Origin: Rhizobium sp. AQ_MP | Lineage (GTDB): Bacteria; Pseudomonadota; Alphaproteobacteria; Rhizobiales; Rhizobiaceae | NCBI RefSeq assembly: GCF_014237835.1 | Contig: NZ_JACJVI010000013.1 | Location: 82,257-146,256, forward strand | Length of the DNA: 64,000 bases | Direction: 5' to 3' | In this document: piece by piece, positions 12,358-21,990 of the stretch | How the letters are laid out: each line of letters begins with the position of its first letter | Position numbering within the stretch: position 1 is the first letter of the stretch | Notes under the pieces: generated by a model | What the model was told of the DNA's origin: nothing | The model's database searches: none | What the model saw: the letters and a program-made list of their open reading frames with translations, nothing else | Position numbers and translations under genes: made by a program

Positions 12358-13743
12358 TCAATCATTTGAATAGGTCAGCGCAACCTGGTCTCGCCATGCT
12401 TTGGCGTAGTGACTGAGGCCGGGAATTGTTCGCTCGACCCGATATAGGGAATGTTCAGGCCGCAGTCCCGCGAGGATCGCAGCACCGAGGGCGGTTCCGG
12501 TCTGCGAAGTGGAGGTCAGGATGGTACGGTTTGTCAGGCTGCGGATACCGGCGAGGAATATCTGATTTGTCGCAAAGGGTCCCTCGACCATGATCTCTCC
12601 CTTGGAGCCGATCATCTCCAGGCACGTCGCGGTCATCAGGGCCTGGTAGAGGCTGGCGGCTGTTCGACGCTCAGCGGCATCGGCTGGCTCGGCGATCCAT
12701 TTGCCTTGTGCCAGTGGGAAGGGGCCGGTGCCCTTCACCGTGCCGGGTAGCAGCATGCTCTTGCCGGCAAGAACTGCGTCGAGTGCGGCCCATGCTGCCT
12801 CCGGAGCGACTGAGGAGACTTCTGCGGTCGTCACCTCCCATTCGCGTCCGCCCATGTAGCGGGCCGACGGTACGGGCGTGCCAAAGGCATCGACGTTGAC
12901 CAGTGTATCACGGGCTGGATCGAGCCTGGAGGGTTGTCCGCCTGGCGCGAAGCAGATCACCCAGGTGCCGGTGGAAACAACGGTGCAGGGCTCCGTGCGA
13001 TCGACCAGATGCGGCAGGAGTGAGGCGTTCGAATCATGAATGCCGCAATAAACCGGAACAGGTTTCGACAGTCCGATCTCGCGGCCGATGTCAGTGCGGA
13101 TCTCGCCGAGAACATCAAACGCCGAGTGGATTGGCGCCATCTTGCCCGTGAGGCCGAGCGCGTCGACGAGCGGCGAGAAGCGGCCCTCGAAGGGGAGCCA
13201 GAGGTCTGTATGGCAACCGAGCGATGTCTTTTCGTTGGCCGCCACGCCCGTAATTCGCAATGCCCAATACTGCGGATAGGTGACGATGGTAGAAACCCGG
13301 GCAAAGTCTTCCGGAAAGCAGGTCCGCTGATAGTGCAGCTGCGCACCGAGATTGAGGCCGCCTGTCAGGCGGGGCGAGTAGGTCTCGCTAAAGTTTGGCC
13401 GCAAAGCGTCATAGGCGCTGTTTATCTCGTCGGCGTAGAGATGTTCATAATCGAGCACCGGCAGTGCGAGCGCTCCCGTTGCGTCAAGCAGGGCTGCGCT
13501 TGCTCCATGGGTGGTTATGGAGAGGGCATCGAACCCTGGTTCCCGCGCAAATTTCGACAATGACTGCAGGATGAAAGCCCAGAGCTGTTCCGTGTTGAAA
13601 TGCGGATAGGGCGGGCCTGACAGTACCGCATTTGCCGTCTTATGGACGGCCATCTCTTGTCCCGTTGTGGCATCAACCAGCACCACCTTGGCATTGGTCT
13701 TGCCGATATCGATGACGGCGATGCGTTCGAAGGACTGGCTCAT
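12358..13743 (-). CDS. rhaK: Rhamnulokinase / sugar kinase RhaK (FGGY family)
   Basis: About 461 residues of the FGGY/actin-like fold. The phosphate-1 motif is [15 protein letters not shown], and a second ATP-binding region reads [16 protein letters not shown]. It phosphorylates L-rhamnulose at C1. The start at 13743 overlaps the rhaU stop by 4 bases (ATGA); a longer in-frame start would lie inside rhaU. Last gene of the rhaRSTPQUK operon. In R. leguminosarum RhaK is also needed for rhamnose transport, so the kinase may have a dual role here too. Confidence 0.9.
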   Translation of the reverse strand: MSQSFERIAVIDIGKTNAKVVLVDATTGQEMAVHKTANAVLSGPPYPHFNTEQLWAFILQSLSKFAREPGFDALSITTHGASAALLDATGALALPVLDYEHLYADEINSAYDALRPNFSETYSPRLTGGLNLGAQLHYQRTCFPEDFARVSTIVTYPQYWALRITGVAANEKTSLGCHTDLWLPFEGRFSPLVDALGLTGKMAPIHSAFDVLGEIRTDIGREIGLSKPVPVYCGIHDSNASLLPHLVDRTEPCTVVSTGTWVICFAPGGQPSRLDPARDTLVNVDAFGTPVPSARYMGGREWEVTTAEVSSVAPEAAWAALDAVLAGKSMLLPGTVKGTGPFPLAQGKWIAEPADAAERRTAASLYQALMTATCLEMIGSKGEIMVEGPFATNQIFLAGIRSLTNRTILTSTSQTGTALGAAILAGLRPEHSLYRVERTIPGLSHYAKAWRDQVALTYSND

Positions 13744-14063
13744 GGCATGTGAAAGACGGGTTTCAGATCCACCGCCCAAGGGGAGTTGTCGGGGTTGGTG
13801 GCCATGATGTCTGCCATATGCGCCCACCAGCGCCTCATCACCGGGTGAGAGGGAAGATCGGCCATTTTGTGCGTCTTTGTGCGCGTCAAAACGCCGATCA
13901 AAAGGTTTGTCTCGGGATCGAGATGGATCGTATAGTCGCTGATCCCGGCATCATGGAGGAGGTCGACGAGATCGGGCCAGATCTCGTCATGGCGCTTTTT
14001 GTATTCTGCCTCCATGCCGGGATTGAGCTTCATCTTGAAGACGTGGCGTTCGGTTTCGCTCAT
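13740..14063 (-). CDS. rhaU: L-rhamnose mutarotase
   Basis: 107 residues, the normal size of the RhaM/RhaU dimeric ferredoxin-like family. Conserved features seen are [20 protein letters not shown] (the catalytic His region), [14 protein letters not shown] and the WWAHMADIM segment. It interconverts alpha and beta anomers of L-rhamnose, feeding the isomerase. It overlaps both neighbours by 4 bases. Confidence 0.95.
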   Translation of the reverse strand: MSETERHVFKMKLNPGMEAEYKKRHDEIWPDLVDLLHDAGISDYTIHLDPETNLLIGVLTRTKTHKMADLPSHPVMRRWWAHMADIMATNPDNSPWAVDLKPVFHMP

Positions 14064-15070
14064 TGCGCGTTCCTCGCATGCTTGATTCGGCGGGCGATGA
14101 TCGGCAGGGCAATGGTGATGATCAAGAGCAGGCCGATGAAGATCGACATGACGATGCCCGGCACGTTGAGAAGGCCAAGACCGAAGGTAACGAGGCCCAT
14201 GACAAAGGCGGCGATGACGACGCCAACGATGGTGCCCGAACCGCCGAGGATGGAGACGCCGCCGAGCACGACCATGGTGACGACTTCAAGCTCCCAGCCT
14301 TGAGCGATCGAGGGGCGGGTCGAGCCGAGGCGCGAGGTGAGGCAGACGGCGGCAATGCCGCTCATCAGGCCCGTCAGCAGGAAGAGAACGAACTTCACGC
14401 GCTCGACCGGGATGCCGGAGAAGCGTGCGGCGTGCGGATTGTTGCCGATGACATAGACATGGCGGCCGAAATTGGTTCGGTGCAGCACGATGGCGAAGAC
14501 GACGGCCATCACCAGGAACAGGACAAATTCGAAGGAGATGACCCAGAAGACATAGCCCTGGCCGAAGAAGGCAAATTCCGGCGGATATTTGCCGAATGCC
14601 TGGTCGCCGAGAACTAGATAGGAGATGCCGCGGAAAAGGCTCATCGTGCCGATCGTCACGACGATCGAGGGCAACTTCAGGCCGGCAACCAGCAGGCCGT
14701 TGAAGGCACCGCAGGCAAGGCCGGTGGTAATCCCGATCGCGACGAGACCCGGCGCGCCGACGCCGAGCTGCGCCGCATAGCCCATGGCGGTCGAGGCGAG
14801 CGCAATGATCGCGGCGACCGAGAGGTCGATCTCGCCGGCGATGATCAGAAGCGCCATGGCAAAGGCGATCAGCGCCTTTTCGGTGAAGTTGAAGGTGGCG
14901 TCAGACAGGTTCCAGGCATTGAGGAAATAAGGCGAGGCCAGCGAATTGGCGATGAAGATCGCGACCGCTACACAGAAGAGCAGAACCTCCCAGCTGCCAA
15001 GCAGTCGGCGCAACGGTGTCTCAAGGCGGTCTGGGATGACGCGTTTTGTCTGTTCGGCTGCAGTGCTCAT
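14060..15070 (-). CDS. rhaQ: L-rhamnose ABC transporter permease RhaQ
   Basis: 336-residue RbsC-type (CUT2) permease with about ten hydrophobic segments and the family patterns [17 protein letters not shown] and [15 protein letters not shown] (split across loops). Start overlaps the rhaP stop (ATGA). It is one of the two membrane subunits encoded in tandem, as in the R. leguminosarum locus; which paralogue is called P or Q follows gene order. Confidence 0.9.
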   Translation of the reverse strand: MSTAAEQTKRVIPDRLETPLRRLLGSWEVLLFCVAVAIFIANSLASPYFLNAWNLSDATFNFTEKALIAFAMALLIIAGEIDLSVAAIIALASTAMGYAAQLGVGAPGLVAIGITTGLACGAFNGLLVAGLKLPSIVVTIGTMSLFRGISYLVLGDQAFGKYPPEFAFFGQGYVFWVISFEFVLFLVMAVVFAIVLHRTNFGRHVYVIGNNPHAARFSGIPVERVKFVLFLLTGLMSGIAAVCLTSRLGSTRPSIAQGWELEVVTMVVLGGVSILGGSGTIVGVVIAAFVMGLVTFGLGLLNVPGIVMSIFIGLLLIITIALPIIARRIKHARNAQ

Positions 15071-16059
15071 GCGGTCACCTCCTTTCCGGCTGCCCGGTCG
15101 CGCAGGATGATACGGCCCTTCTTGGCTTCTGCGCGGGCATTGAAGACGACGGCGAGCACGATGACGATGCCAGAGATCGCCATCTGCGCGAAGGGCGAGA
15201 TGCCGATCACGGGCAGGGCGTTCTTAATAACGCCGAGGAAGAGGGCGCCGAGCACCGTGCCGATCACAGTGCCGATGCCACCTGCAATCGAGATGCCGCC
15301 GATCACACAGGCCGCGACACTGTCGAGCTCGAAACCGGCGGCGATGTCGACATAGGCGACGGCGTAGCGCGAGACCCAGAGATAGCCCGAGAGACCAGCA
15401 AGCGCGCCCGAGAGCACGAAGGCGAGGAAGCGGGCTCGGCCAACATCGATGCCGGCATAGATGGCGGCGACCGGATTGCCACCTGCGGCATAGGCCGAGC
15501 GGCCGAAGGGGGTGCGGGCGAGGATGAAGCCGATCAGCAGGATGACTGCGATCGCGACCCAGGAGAGAAGCGGCAAGCCCAGCACCGGCAGGCGCGGCAC
15601 GCCGAGAAAGTCCGGCTGCATCTGATGTGCATTCACCCATGCACCGCCCGAGAGCACAAAGCTCATGCCGCGATAGATGGTGAGCGTGCCAAGTGTAACG
15701 ACGATCGGCGGGATCTGCAGGGCCCAGACGAGGAAGCCGTTGATGGCGCCCAGCGCCGCCCCAATGCCGATTGCAATGAGAACAAGGACGGCGAGTGGCA
15801 GGCCAGGATAGGCGCTGTCGAGCATGGCAACCGCCATGCCGGTAAAGGCGAGATTGGCGGCGACCGACAGGTCGATCGACTTCGTCAGGATCACGACCAT
15901 CTGGCCGAGTGCCAGGATGATCAGGATCGAGGTGTCGTTGAAGATCGTGACCAGGTTTTCCGGCGTGGCGAAATTGGGCGCGCGCGTGGTGAAGCTGAGG
16001 ATCATGCCGATGATGATCAGGGCCAGCAGCATTTCACGGTTTTTGAGCAGTTTCTGCAT
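15067..16059 (-). CDS. rhaP: L-rhamnose ABC transporter permease RhaP
   Basis: About 330 residues, CUT2 permease with the pattern ILTKSIDLSVAANLAF and GGISIAGGIGTVIGT. Two ATGs lie six bases apart; the first (16065) abuts GAGGA, which leaves no spacer, so I chose the second (16059), giving a 6-base spacer. The gene lies just after rhaT. Confidence 0.88.
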   Translation of the reverse strand: MQKLLKNREMLLALIIIGMILSFTTRAPNFATPENLVTIFNDTSILIILALGQMVVILTKSIDLSVAANLAFTGMAVAMLDSAYPGLPLAVLVLIAIGIGAALGAINGFLVWALQIPPIVVTLGTLTIYRGMSFVLSGGAWVNAHQMQPDFLGVPRLPVLGLPLLSWVAIAVILLIGFILARTPFGRSAYAAGGNPVAAIYAGIDVGRARFLAFVLSGALAGLSGYLWVSRYAVAYVDIAAGFELDSVAACVIGGISIAGGIGTVIGTVLGALFLGVIKNALPVIGISPFAQMAISGIVIVLAVVFNARAEAKKGRIILRDRAAGKEVTA

Positions 16060-16068
16060 GGTCATTCC

Positions 16069-17604
16069 TCACGCATTGCCGGTTGCGGCGCGCACGAGCG
16101 TTTCGGCGTTAAGGCCTTCGCGCTCGAAGATGCCGGCTTGCAGGCCCTCGCGCATGACCATCACACGGTCCGACATGCCGAGGATTTCGGGCAGTTCCGA
16201 CGAGATCATGATGATCGAGAGGCCTTCGGAGGCAAGCTCGGAGATGAAGCCGTGGACGGCGGCCTTGGAGCCGATGTCGATGCCCTTGGTCGGTTCATCG
16301 AGGATGATGACCTTGGGCGAGGTGGCGAGCCACTTGCCGATCACGACCTTCTGCTGATTGCCGCCGGACAGCGTGCCAACCGGAACCGAGAGAGCGGCTG
16401 CTCGCAGATCCAGCCGCTCGGCGAAGCGGCGCGCAAGCTTCAATTCATTCGCCGCCTTCAAGAAGCCAGAGACGGAGGTCCGGATCAGCGAGGGCAGGGA
16501 CATGTTCTGGTAGATCGGCAATTCGAGCGCCAGACCATGGCGGCCGCGTTCCTCCGGCACGTAGACGATGCCAGCGGTGATCGCATCGGAGGTGTTGCGA
16601 ATGGTGATCTCGCGACCTTCAAGTTCCAGCCTGCCGGACTTCGGACGGGTGATGCCGAAAATCGACTGGCAGAGTTCAGAGCGGCCAGCACCGATCAGGC
16701 CGTAGACGCCGAGAATTTCGCCCTTGCGCAGGGTGAAGCTGATGTCGCGGAATTCGGTATCGTGGCTGTAGCCCACAACACTCAGGATCGGTGCGCCGAT
16801 CACGGCCTCCGTTTTCGGGAAGACGTCGTGCACATCGCGTCCGACCATCTGCCGCACGATCTCGTCCTGAGGCGTGTCTTTGAGCACGCCGGAGCCGACC
16901 ATGCGGCCATCGCGGAAGACCGCGTAATTGTCGGCGATCTCGTAGAGTTCATCGAACTTGTGGCTGATGAAAAGGATCGCCTTGCCCTGGCGTTTCAGGC
17001 CCTCGACGATGCGGAAGAGATCGTCGATCTCCTTGCGCGACAAGGCGGCCGTCGGTTCATCCATGATGACGATGCGCGCGTCGACCGATAGCGCCCGGGC
17101 AATGGCCACCAGATGGCGCTGGGCGATCGAGAAATCCTTGAGTTTTGTCGTCGGATCGATGTCGCTTTCCAGCGCCTTCATCAACTGCCGGGACCGCTCG
17201 TTGATGGTGCGCCAGTCGATGAGGCCGAAGCGGGTTCGCGGTGCATGGCCGAGGAAGATGTTCTCGCCAACAGTCAGCTCATCGAAGAGGACCGTCTCCT
17301 GGTGAATGGCGGTGACGCCTGCATCGATCGCCTCCTGGGCATTGGCGAAGCTCCTGGGCTTGCCGTCGATGAGGATCTCGCCCTCGTTCGGGCGATAGAT
17401 GCCGGTCAGGATCTTGACGAGCGTCGACTTGCCGGCACCGTTCTCGCCGATCAGCGCGGTCACTTTGCCCGGATAGAGGGCGATGTCGACCTTGTCGAGC
17501 GCCTTGACGCCCGGAAAGATCTGGGAAATGCCGCGCATTTCAAGAATGGGCTCGCCAGCCGGGATCGCGCCCGCCGCGAGCTTGGCAGATTGAACGGTCA
17601 TCAT
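16069..17604 (-). CDS. rhaT: L-rhamnose ABC transporter ATPase RhaT (double-domain)
   Basis: 511 residues with two fused nucleotide-binding domains, as in RbsA/XylG. Domain 1 has Walker A GENGAGKST and Walker B IVIMDEPTAAL; domain 2 has the altered P-loop region YGLIGAGRSE, the signature LSGGNQQKVVIGKWLA and VIILDEPTKGID. Such proteins power CUT2 importers as single polypeptides. It follows rhaS after a 62-base gap containing a GC hairpin. Confidence 0.92.
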   Translation of the reverse strand: MMTVQSAKLAAGAIPAGEPILEMRGISQIFPGVKALDKVDIALYPGKVTALIGENGAGKSTLVKILTGIYRPNEGEILIDGKPRSFANAQEAIDAGVTAIHQETVLFDELTVGENIFLGHAPRTRFGLIDWRTINERSRQLMKALESDIDPTTKLKDFSIAQRHLVAIARALSVDARIVIMDEPTAALSRKEIDDLFRIVEGLKRQGKAILFISHKFDELYEIADNYAVFRDGRMVGSGVLKDTPQDEIVRQMVGRDVHDVFPKTEAVIGAPILSVVGYSHDTEFRDISFTLRKGEILGVYGLIGAGRSELCQSIFGITRPKSGRLELEGREITIRNTSDAITAGIVYVPEERGRHGLALELPIYQNMSLPSLIRTSVSGFLKAANELKLARRFAERLDLRAAALSVPVGTLSGGNQQKVVIGKWLATSPKVIILDEPTKGIDIGSKAAVHGFISELASEGLSIIMISSELPEILGMSDRVMVMREGLQAGIFEREGLNAETLVRAATGNA

Positions 17605-17629
17605 TTTACTTACCGACTGAAGGAGAATG

Positions 17630-17651
17630 CCCGGCGGCTGGAGCCGCCGGG
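17630..17651 (-). other. Intercistronic hairpin between rhaS and rhaT
   Basis: Perfect 9-bp GC stem (17630-17638 with 17643-17651) around a 4-nt loop, in the gap after the binding-protein gene. No U-tract follows on the minus strand, so it probably stabilises the upstream rhaS message rather than ending all transcription. Confidence 0.55.
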
Positions 17652-17666
17652 TTTGGTCCGCCGAGA

Positions 17667-18662
17667 TCAGAAGATCTTGGAGAATTCCTCGATGTTCGAG
17701 GCGTCGTAGACGAAGGGATCGGCCATGGCGGCTTCGCCACCGTCACCAACCTTGATCTTGCCCATGCGGCCGGCTTCGATTTCCGAACCCGGTGCTGCAT
17801 CGGTTTCGCCCTTGGCGAGACGATAGGCGATCTGGGTTGCGGAATAGCCGAGGTCGATCGGGTTCCAGATGGCGAATTCCTTCGTGGCACCCGACTGGAT
17901 GGCGCCCGCCATTTCGGAGGGAAGGCCGAGGCCGGTGACGTAGACGTCGCCGATCTTGCCGGCATCCTTGACGGCTTGCGAGGCTGCGAGAACGCCAACC
18001 GTCGTCGGAGCGACGATGACCTTGACGTTGGTCTGAGAGGTCAGAAGGCCGTTGGCTTCGCGGTAGCTCTTGTCGGCGAGGTCGTCACCATAGACGGTGG
18101 TTACGAGATTCAGGCCGGGAAAGTCCTTCAGCTGCGCCTTCATTTCCTCGATCCAGATGTTCTGGTTGGTCGAGGTGGTGGTGGCGGAAAGGATCGCGAA
18201 ATCACCCTTGCCGTCGGGCAAATGGTTGGCGGCGAGCTGCAGGCACATCTTGCCGATTAGCGCGTTGGACGACGGGTTGAGGTGCATGATGCGGCCTTCA
18301 GGCGCTACGCCCGAATCCCAGGAGATGACCTTGATGCCGCGGTCCATGGCCTTTTTCAGAGCCGGGACCACTGCGTCCGGATCGTTTGCCGAGATAGCGA
18401 TGGCGTCAACGCCCTGAGCGATCAGCGAGTTGATGACTTCGATCTGCCCCTCTGCGGTTGTCGAGGTCGGGCCGGTATAGATGACTTCAACGCCACCGAT
18501 TTCCTTGGCTGCTTCCTGTGCGCCCTTGTTGGCGGCTTCGAAGAAGCCGATGCCGAGCGACTTGACCACAAGTGCGATCTTCATGTCAGCTGCCTGTGCG
18601 GCAGAGCCCATTGTAGCGAGTGCAATGGCGGCACTGGCCAGCAAGATTTTCGTCAGTTTCAT
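17667..18662 (-). CDS. rhaS: L-rhamnose-binding periplasmic protein RhaS
   Basis: 331 residues. A signal peptide (MKLTKILLASAAIALATMGS, cleavage after AQA) precedes a type I periplasmic binding fold of the ribose/autoinducer class: IALVVKSLGIGFFEAANKGA, INSLIAQGVDAIAISANDPD and KVISWDSG. GGGAGGAAAAC precedes the start. It delivers rhamnose to RhaPQT. Confidence 0.93.
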   Translation of the reverse strand: MKLTKILLASAAIALATMGSAAQAADMKIALVVKSLGIGFFEAANKGAQEAAKEIGGVEVIYTGPTSTTAEGQIEVINSLIAQGVDAIAISANDPDAVVPALKKAMDRGIKVISWDSGVAPEGRIMHLNPSSNALIGKMCLQLAANHLPDGKGDFAILSATTTSTNQNIWIEEMKAQLKDFPGLNLVTTVYGDDLADKSYREANGLLTSQTNVKVIVAPTTVGVLAASQAVKDAGKIGDVYVTGLGLPSEMAGAIQSGATKEFAIWNPIDLGYSATQIAYRLAKGETDAAPGSEIEAGRMGKIKVGDGGEAAMADPFVYDASNIEEFSKIF

Positions 18663-18712
18663 GTTTTCCTCCCAGGTTGATGAACTGCTTTACTCTCCCT
18701 CCCGGCGCCTCC

Positions 18713-19525
18713 TCAGGCGACCGATGAGGTATCCTCCCTTGCCGCCGAAGCCATGGGCTTCACGGTTATGAGCTTCACGCCGGCGTCGGTGACCATGGCG
18801 GCCGCCTCGTCGGAAATTCCGTCATCGGTGATGATCGTCGACACCTTGTCGAGCGCGCACAGGATCAGGCTCGAGCGCTTGGCGAACTTGCTGGAGTCGA
18901 CCATGACAATCAGCTCTTCGGCCTGGCGCGCCAGCTTCTGTTCGCTCTGGATGACGAGCGCGTCCGATTCCATCACCCCGAGTGCATTGATGCCCTGCGC
19001 GCCGATGAAGATGCGGCGGGCGTAGAAATTGCGAATTGCGTCATTGTCGAAAGGCGACAGGATCAGGCTCTGGTCGCGATAGATCGCGCCGCCGGGAACC
19101 GACACCGTGCACTTCGAATGCTTCACCAGATGCTCGGCGATCGCGAAGGAATTGGTCATCACCTGTAGGCGGCGGGCCGACATGAAATGCACCATCTGGA
19201 AGGTGGTGGTGCCACCATTGATGATGATCGAATCGCCTTCTTCGCAGAGATCGACGGCTGCGCGCGCAATTGCGCGTTTCTTGTCGATGTTGACCGATTC
19301 GGAAACGCGGAACGGGCGAGCGGCGAGATTTCCAAGCTGCGGCGGGTGCACGGCTTCTGCGCCACCGCGGACGCGCCTCAGCTTTCCCTGCACATGAAGA
19401 GACGCGATATCCCGGCGGATCGTGGCTTCTGAAGCCTCGGTCAACTCGGCAATATCCTGCACCGTGATCACAGGCTTTTCCTGGATCGCGCTCAGAATAA
19501 TGCGATGGCGTTCGCGTTCGTGCAT
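18713..19525 (-). CDS. rhaR: DeoR-family regulator of rhamnose catabolism
   Basis: About 270 residues. The N-terminal DeoR HTH reads HERERHRIILSAIQEK then VQDIAELTEASEATIRRDI, and the sugar-phosphate effector domain shows the IINGGTTTF loop. I chose the ATG at 19525, which GGAGGA precedes by 5 bases. It is the first gene of the rhaRSTPQUK operon and is divergent from rhaD, with a strong inverted repeat between the two, so it probably controls both arms. Effector is likely a phosphorylated intermediate, as usual for the family. Confidence 0.9.
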   Translation of the reverse strand: MHERERHRIILSAIQEKPVITVQDIAELTEASEATIRRDIASLHVQGKLRRVRGGAEAVHPPQLGNLAARPFRVSESVNIDKKRAIARAAVDLCEEGDSIIINGGTTTFQMVHFMSARRLQVMTNSFAIAEHLVKHSKCTVSVPGGAIYRDQSLILSPFDNDAIRNFYARRIFIGAQGINALGVMESDALVIQSEQKLARQAEELIVMVDSSKFAKRSSLILCALDKVSTIITDDGISDEAAAMVTDAGVKLITVKPMASAAREDTSSVA

Positions 19526-19566
19526 GGGGTCCTCCTGACGGTGATTTATTCGCAATGTTTTTACGC

Positions 19567-19639
19567 TGTCAATCAGAAACGATCAAAAAGAATAATACTG
19601 CAGCGCACAATGAAAAGAAATGATCGAATCTGATTGACA
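19567..19639. promoter_or_regulatory. Divergent rhaR/rhaD control region with 19-bp inverted repeat
   Basis: Two arms, TGTCAATCAGAAACGATCA (19567-19585) and TGATCGAATCTGATTGACA (19621-19639), match as inverted repeats at 17 of 19 positions, separated by 35 bp. Each arm contains TTGACA reading outward toward its gene, so the arms overlap the presumed -35 boxes of both promoters: toward rhaD TTGACA-17 bp-CGATAT, toward rhaR TTGACA-17 bp-ATAAAT. This is a natural site for RhaR binding and looping between two half-operators. Confidence 0.65.
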
Positions 19640-19725
19640 ATCGAGCAAGGGCTGCGCGATATCTGCGAACAAGATTGAGATGAACCGGCATTGCCGGCTC
19701 ATGAGATAATTGCAGGGAGGATGTC

Positions 19726-21822
19726 ATGACGGGCCAAACCCGCCTTCTCGAAAATCGTTGGGATGATGCTTATGCCGCTACGCTCGATGAGCCTGGCAAG
19801 CTTCTGTATCGGTCCAACCTGCTGGGGGCCGACAAGCGCATCACCAATTACGGCGGCGGCAATACCTCCGCCAAAGTGATGGAGATCGATCCGCTGACCG
19901 GAGAAAAGGTCAATGTGCTCTGGGTCAAGGGATCTGGCGGTGATGTCGGTACGATCAAGCTCGATGGTTTCGCTACGCTCTATCAGGAGAAGCTCGACGC
20001 GCTGAAGGGCATCTACAAGGGTGTTCACGACGAGGACCGCATGGTCGGCTTCCTGCCGCATTGCACCTTCAACCTCAATCCGCGTGCTGCCTCCATCGAT
20101 ACGCCGCTGCATGGTTTCGTGCCTTTCACGCATGTTGATCACATGCATCCGGACGCGATCATTGCAATCGCGGCCTCGAAGAATTCGAAGGAATTGACTG
20201 AGAAGATCTTCGGCTCGGAAATCGGCTGGTTGCCCTGGCGTCGTCCCGGCTTCCAGCTCGGCCTTGACCTCGAAGCCTTCGTAAAGGCCAACCCGACAGC
20301 CAAGGGTGTGGTTCTCGAAAGCCACGGCCTGTTCACCTGGGCGGATGATGCCAAGGATTGCTACCTGCTGACGCTCGAGATCATCAACAAGGCGATCGCG
20401 TGGTTTGCGACGGAGACAGAAGGCAAGACGATCTTCGGCGGTGCCGTCGCAAAGAGCCTGCCGGCAGACGAGCGCCGTGCGATTGCCGCGCGCCTGATGC
20501 CCGAAATCCGCGGTCGCATCGGCAAGGCAGAGCGCAAGCTCGGTCATTTCGACGACCAGGATGCCGTGCTCGAATTCGTCAATTCGAAGAACCTGCAGCC
20601 GCTGGGCAGCCTCGGTACGTCCTGCCCCGACCATTTCCTGCGCACCAAGATCCGACCGCTGATCGTCGATTTCGATCCGGCAAAGCCGGATGTCGATGCG
20701 GTTCTTTCCGGCCTCGACAAGGCGCTCGAAGCCTACCGCGCCGACTACACCCGCTACTACGAGACCTGCAAACACGACAATTCGCCTGCGATCCGCGATC
20801 CGAACCCGGTGATCTTCCTGGTTCCCGGCGTTGGCATGCTGTCCTTTGCCAAGGACAAGGCAACCGCCCGAATTGCCGGTGAGTTCTATGTGAACGCGAT
20901 CAACGTGATGCGCGGCGCCTCGACGGTCTCCGAATATCAGGGGCTGCCGGAGCAGGAAGCCTTCGACATCGAATACTGGCTGCTCGAAGAGGCAAAGCTG
21001 CAGCGCATGCCGAAGCCGAAGAGCCTGGCTGGTCGCGTCGCCTTTGTCACCGGTGGCGCCGGCGGCATTGGCCGGGCGACCGCTGACCGGCTGATGGCGG
21101 AAGGTGCCTGCGTGGTACTGGCCGATATTGACGCGGCGGCATTGGAGCAGACGGTCGCCGACTTCTCGAAGAGACATGGCGCGGACGTGGTCCGCTCCGT
21201 TCAGCTCGACGTGACGCGCGAGGATGCGGTAATCCGCTCCTTTGCCGAAGCCTGCGTGGAATTCGGTGGCGTCGACATCCTCGTGTCGAATGCCGGGATT
21301 GCCTCGTCTGCACCGGTCGAAGACACGACGCTTGCGATGTGGGACAAGAATATCAGCATCCTGGCCACCGGCTACTTCCTCGTCTCGCGCGAGGCCTTCC
21401 GGCTGTTCCGGCGTCAAAAGCTTGGCGGTAACGTCGTCTTCGTTGCCTCGAAGAACGGCCTTGCCTCTTCGCCGAACGCGTCAGCCTATTGCACGGCGAA
21501 AGCTGCCGAGATCCATCTCGCCCGCTGCCTGGCGCTGGAAGGGGCGGAAGCTGGCATCAGAGTGAATACCGTCAATCCGGATGCAGTGCTGCGTGGGTCG
21601 AAGATCTGGAACGGCGAGTGGCGCGAGCAGCGTGCGGCCTCCTCGAAGATCGAAGTGACCGATCTTGAGGAGCATTATCGCAACCGCTCGATGCTGAAGC
21701 TGAATGTTTTCCCGGAGGATATTGCCGAAGCCATCTACTTCCTGGCGTCCGATCTTTCGGCCAAGTCGACCGGCAACATCATCAATGTCGATGCCGGAAA
21801 CGCACAAAGTTTCACCCGCTGA
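19726..21822 (+). CDS. rhaD: Bifunctional rhamnulose-1-phosphate aldolase / lactaldehyde dehydrogenase
   Basis: 698 residues. Residues 1-430 are a class II aldolase domain with metal-ligand segments HVDHMHPDAI and ESHGLFTW and the early GGGNTSAK loop. Residues 435-698 are a short-chain dehydrogenase with FVTGGAGGIGRAT at the NAD site, SNAGIASS and the catalytic YCTAK. The protein cleaves L-rhamnulose-1-phosphate to DHAP and L-lactaldehyde and oxidises the latter to L-lactate. GGGAGG precedes the ATG. First gene of the rhaDI operon. Confidence 0.95.
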   Translation: MTGQTRLLENRWDDAYAATLDEPGKLLYRSNLLGADKRITNYGGGNTSAKVMEIDPLTGEKVNVLWVKGSGGDVGTIKLDGFATLYQEKLDALKGIYKGVHDEDRMVGFLPHCTFNLNPRAASIDTPLHGFVPFTHVDHMHPDAIIAIAASKNSKELTEKIFGSEIGWLPWRRPGFQLGLDLEAFVKANPTAKGVVLESHGLFTWADDAKDCYLLTLEIINKAIAWFATETEGKTIFGGAVAKSLPADERRAIAARLMPEIRGRIGKAERKLGHFDDQDAVLEFVNSKNLQPLGSLGTSCPDHFLRTKIRPLIVDFDPAKPDVDAVLSGLDKALEAYRADYTRYYETCKHDNSPAIRDPNPVIFLVPGVGMLSFAKDKATARIAGEFYVNAINVMRGASTVSEYQGLPEQEAFDIEYWLLEEAKLQRMPKPKSLAGRVAFVTGGAGGIGRATADRLMAEGACVVLADIDAAALEQTVADFSKRHGADVVRSVQLDVTREDAVIRSFAEACVEFGGVDILVSNAGIASSAPVEDTTLAMWDKNISILATGYFLVSREAFRLFRRQKLGGNVVFVASKNGLASSPNASAYCTAKAAEIHLARCLALEGAEAGIRVNTVNPDAVLRGSKIWNGEWREQRAASSKIEVTDLEEHYRNRSMLKLNVFPEDIAEAIYFLASDLSAKSTGNIINVDAGNAQSFTR

Positions 21823-21833
21823 CCTCCCAAGCG

Positions 21834-21857
21834 CCTCGCGGCGGTTTCGCCGCGAGG
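21834..21857 (+). other. Strong hairpin between rhaD and rhaI
   Basis: A perfect 10-bp GC stem (21834-21843 with 21848-21857) with a 4-nt loop directly after the rhaD stop. There is no U-tract, and rhaI follows with its own GAAGGAGG site, so it is probably a stability or attenuation element. Confidence 0.5.
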
Positions 21858-21990
21858 CTGTCAGCCGCTCTCTCGGGCGATTGGATGAAATGGGGTGTGG
21901 AGGAGAGGGCGGTTGCGCCTCTCGCATGATGCCCCCTGAAATGCGACAGATGCGCTGAAGCACGGTTCTTCATGCGCGAAGGAGGATCAA

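Noticed and set aside
15046..17091. A 681-codon plus-strand open frame opposite rhaP and rhaT
   Set aside because: It is the antisense shadow of two clear transporter genes; the translation is rich in His/Asp/Arg low-complexity sequence without any domain.
19699..21417. A 572-codon minus-strand frame opposite rhaD
   Set aside because: Rhamnulose-phosphate aldolase/dehydrogenase on the plus strand is unmistakable and the antisense product has no recognisable fold.
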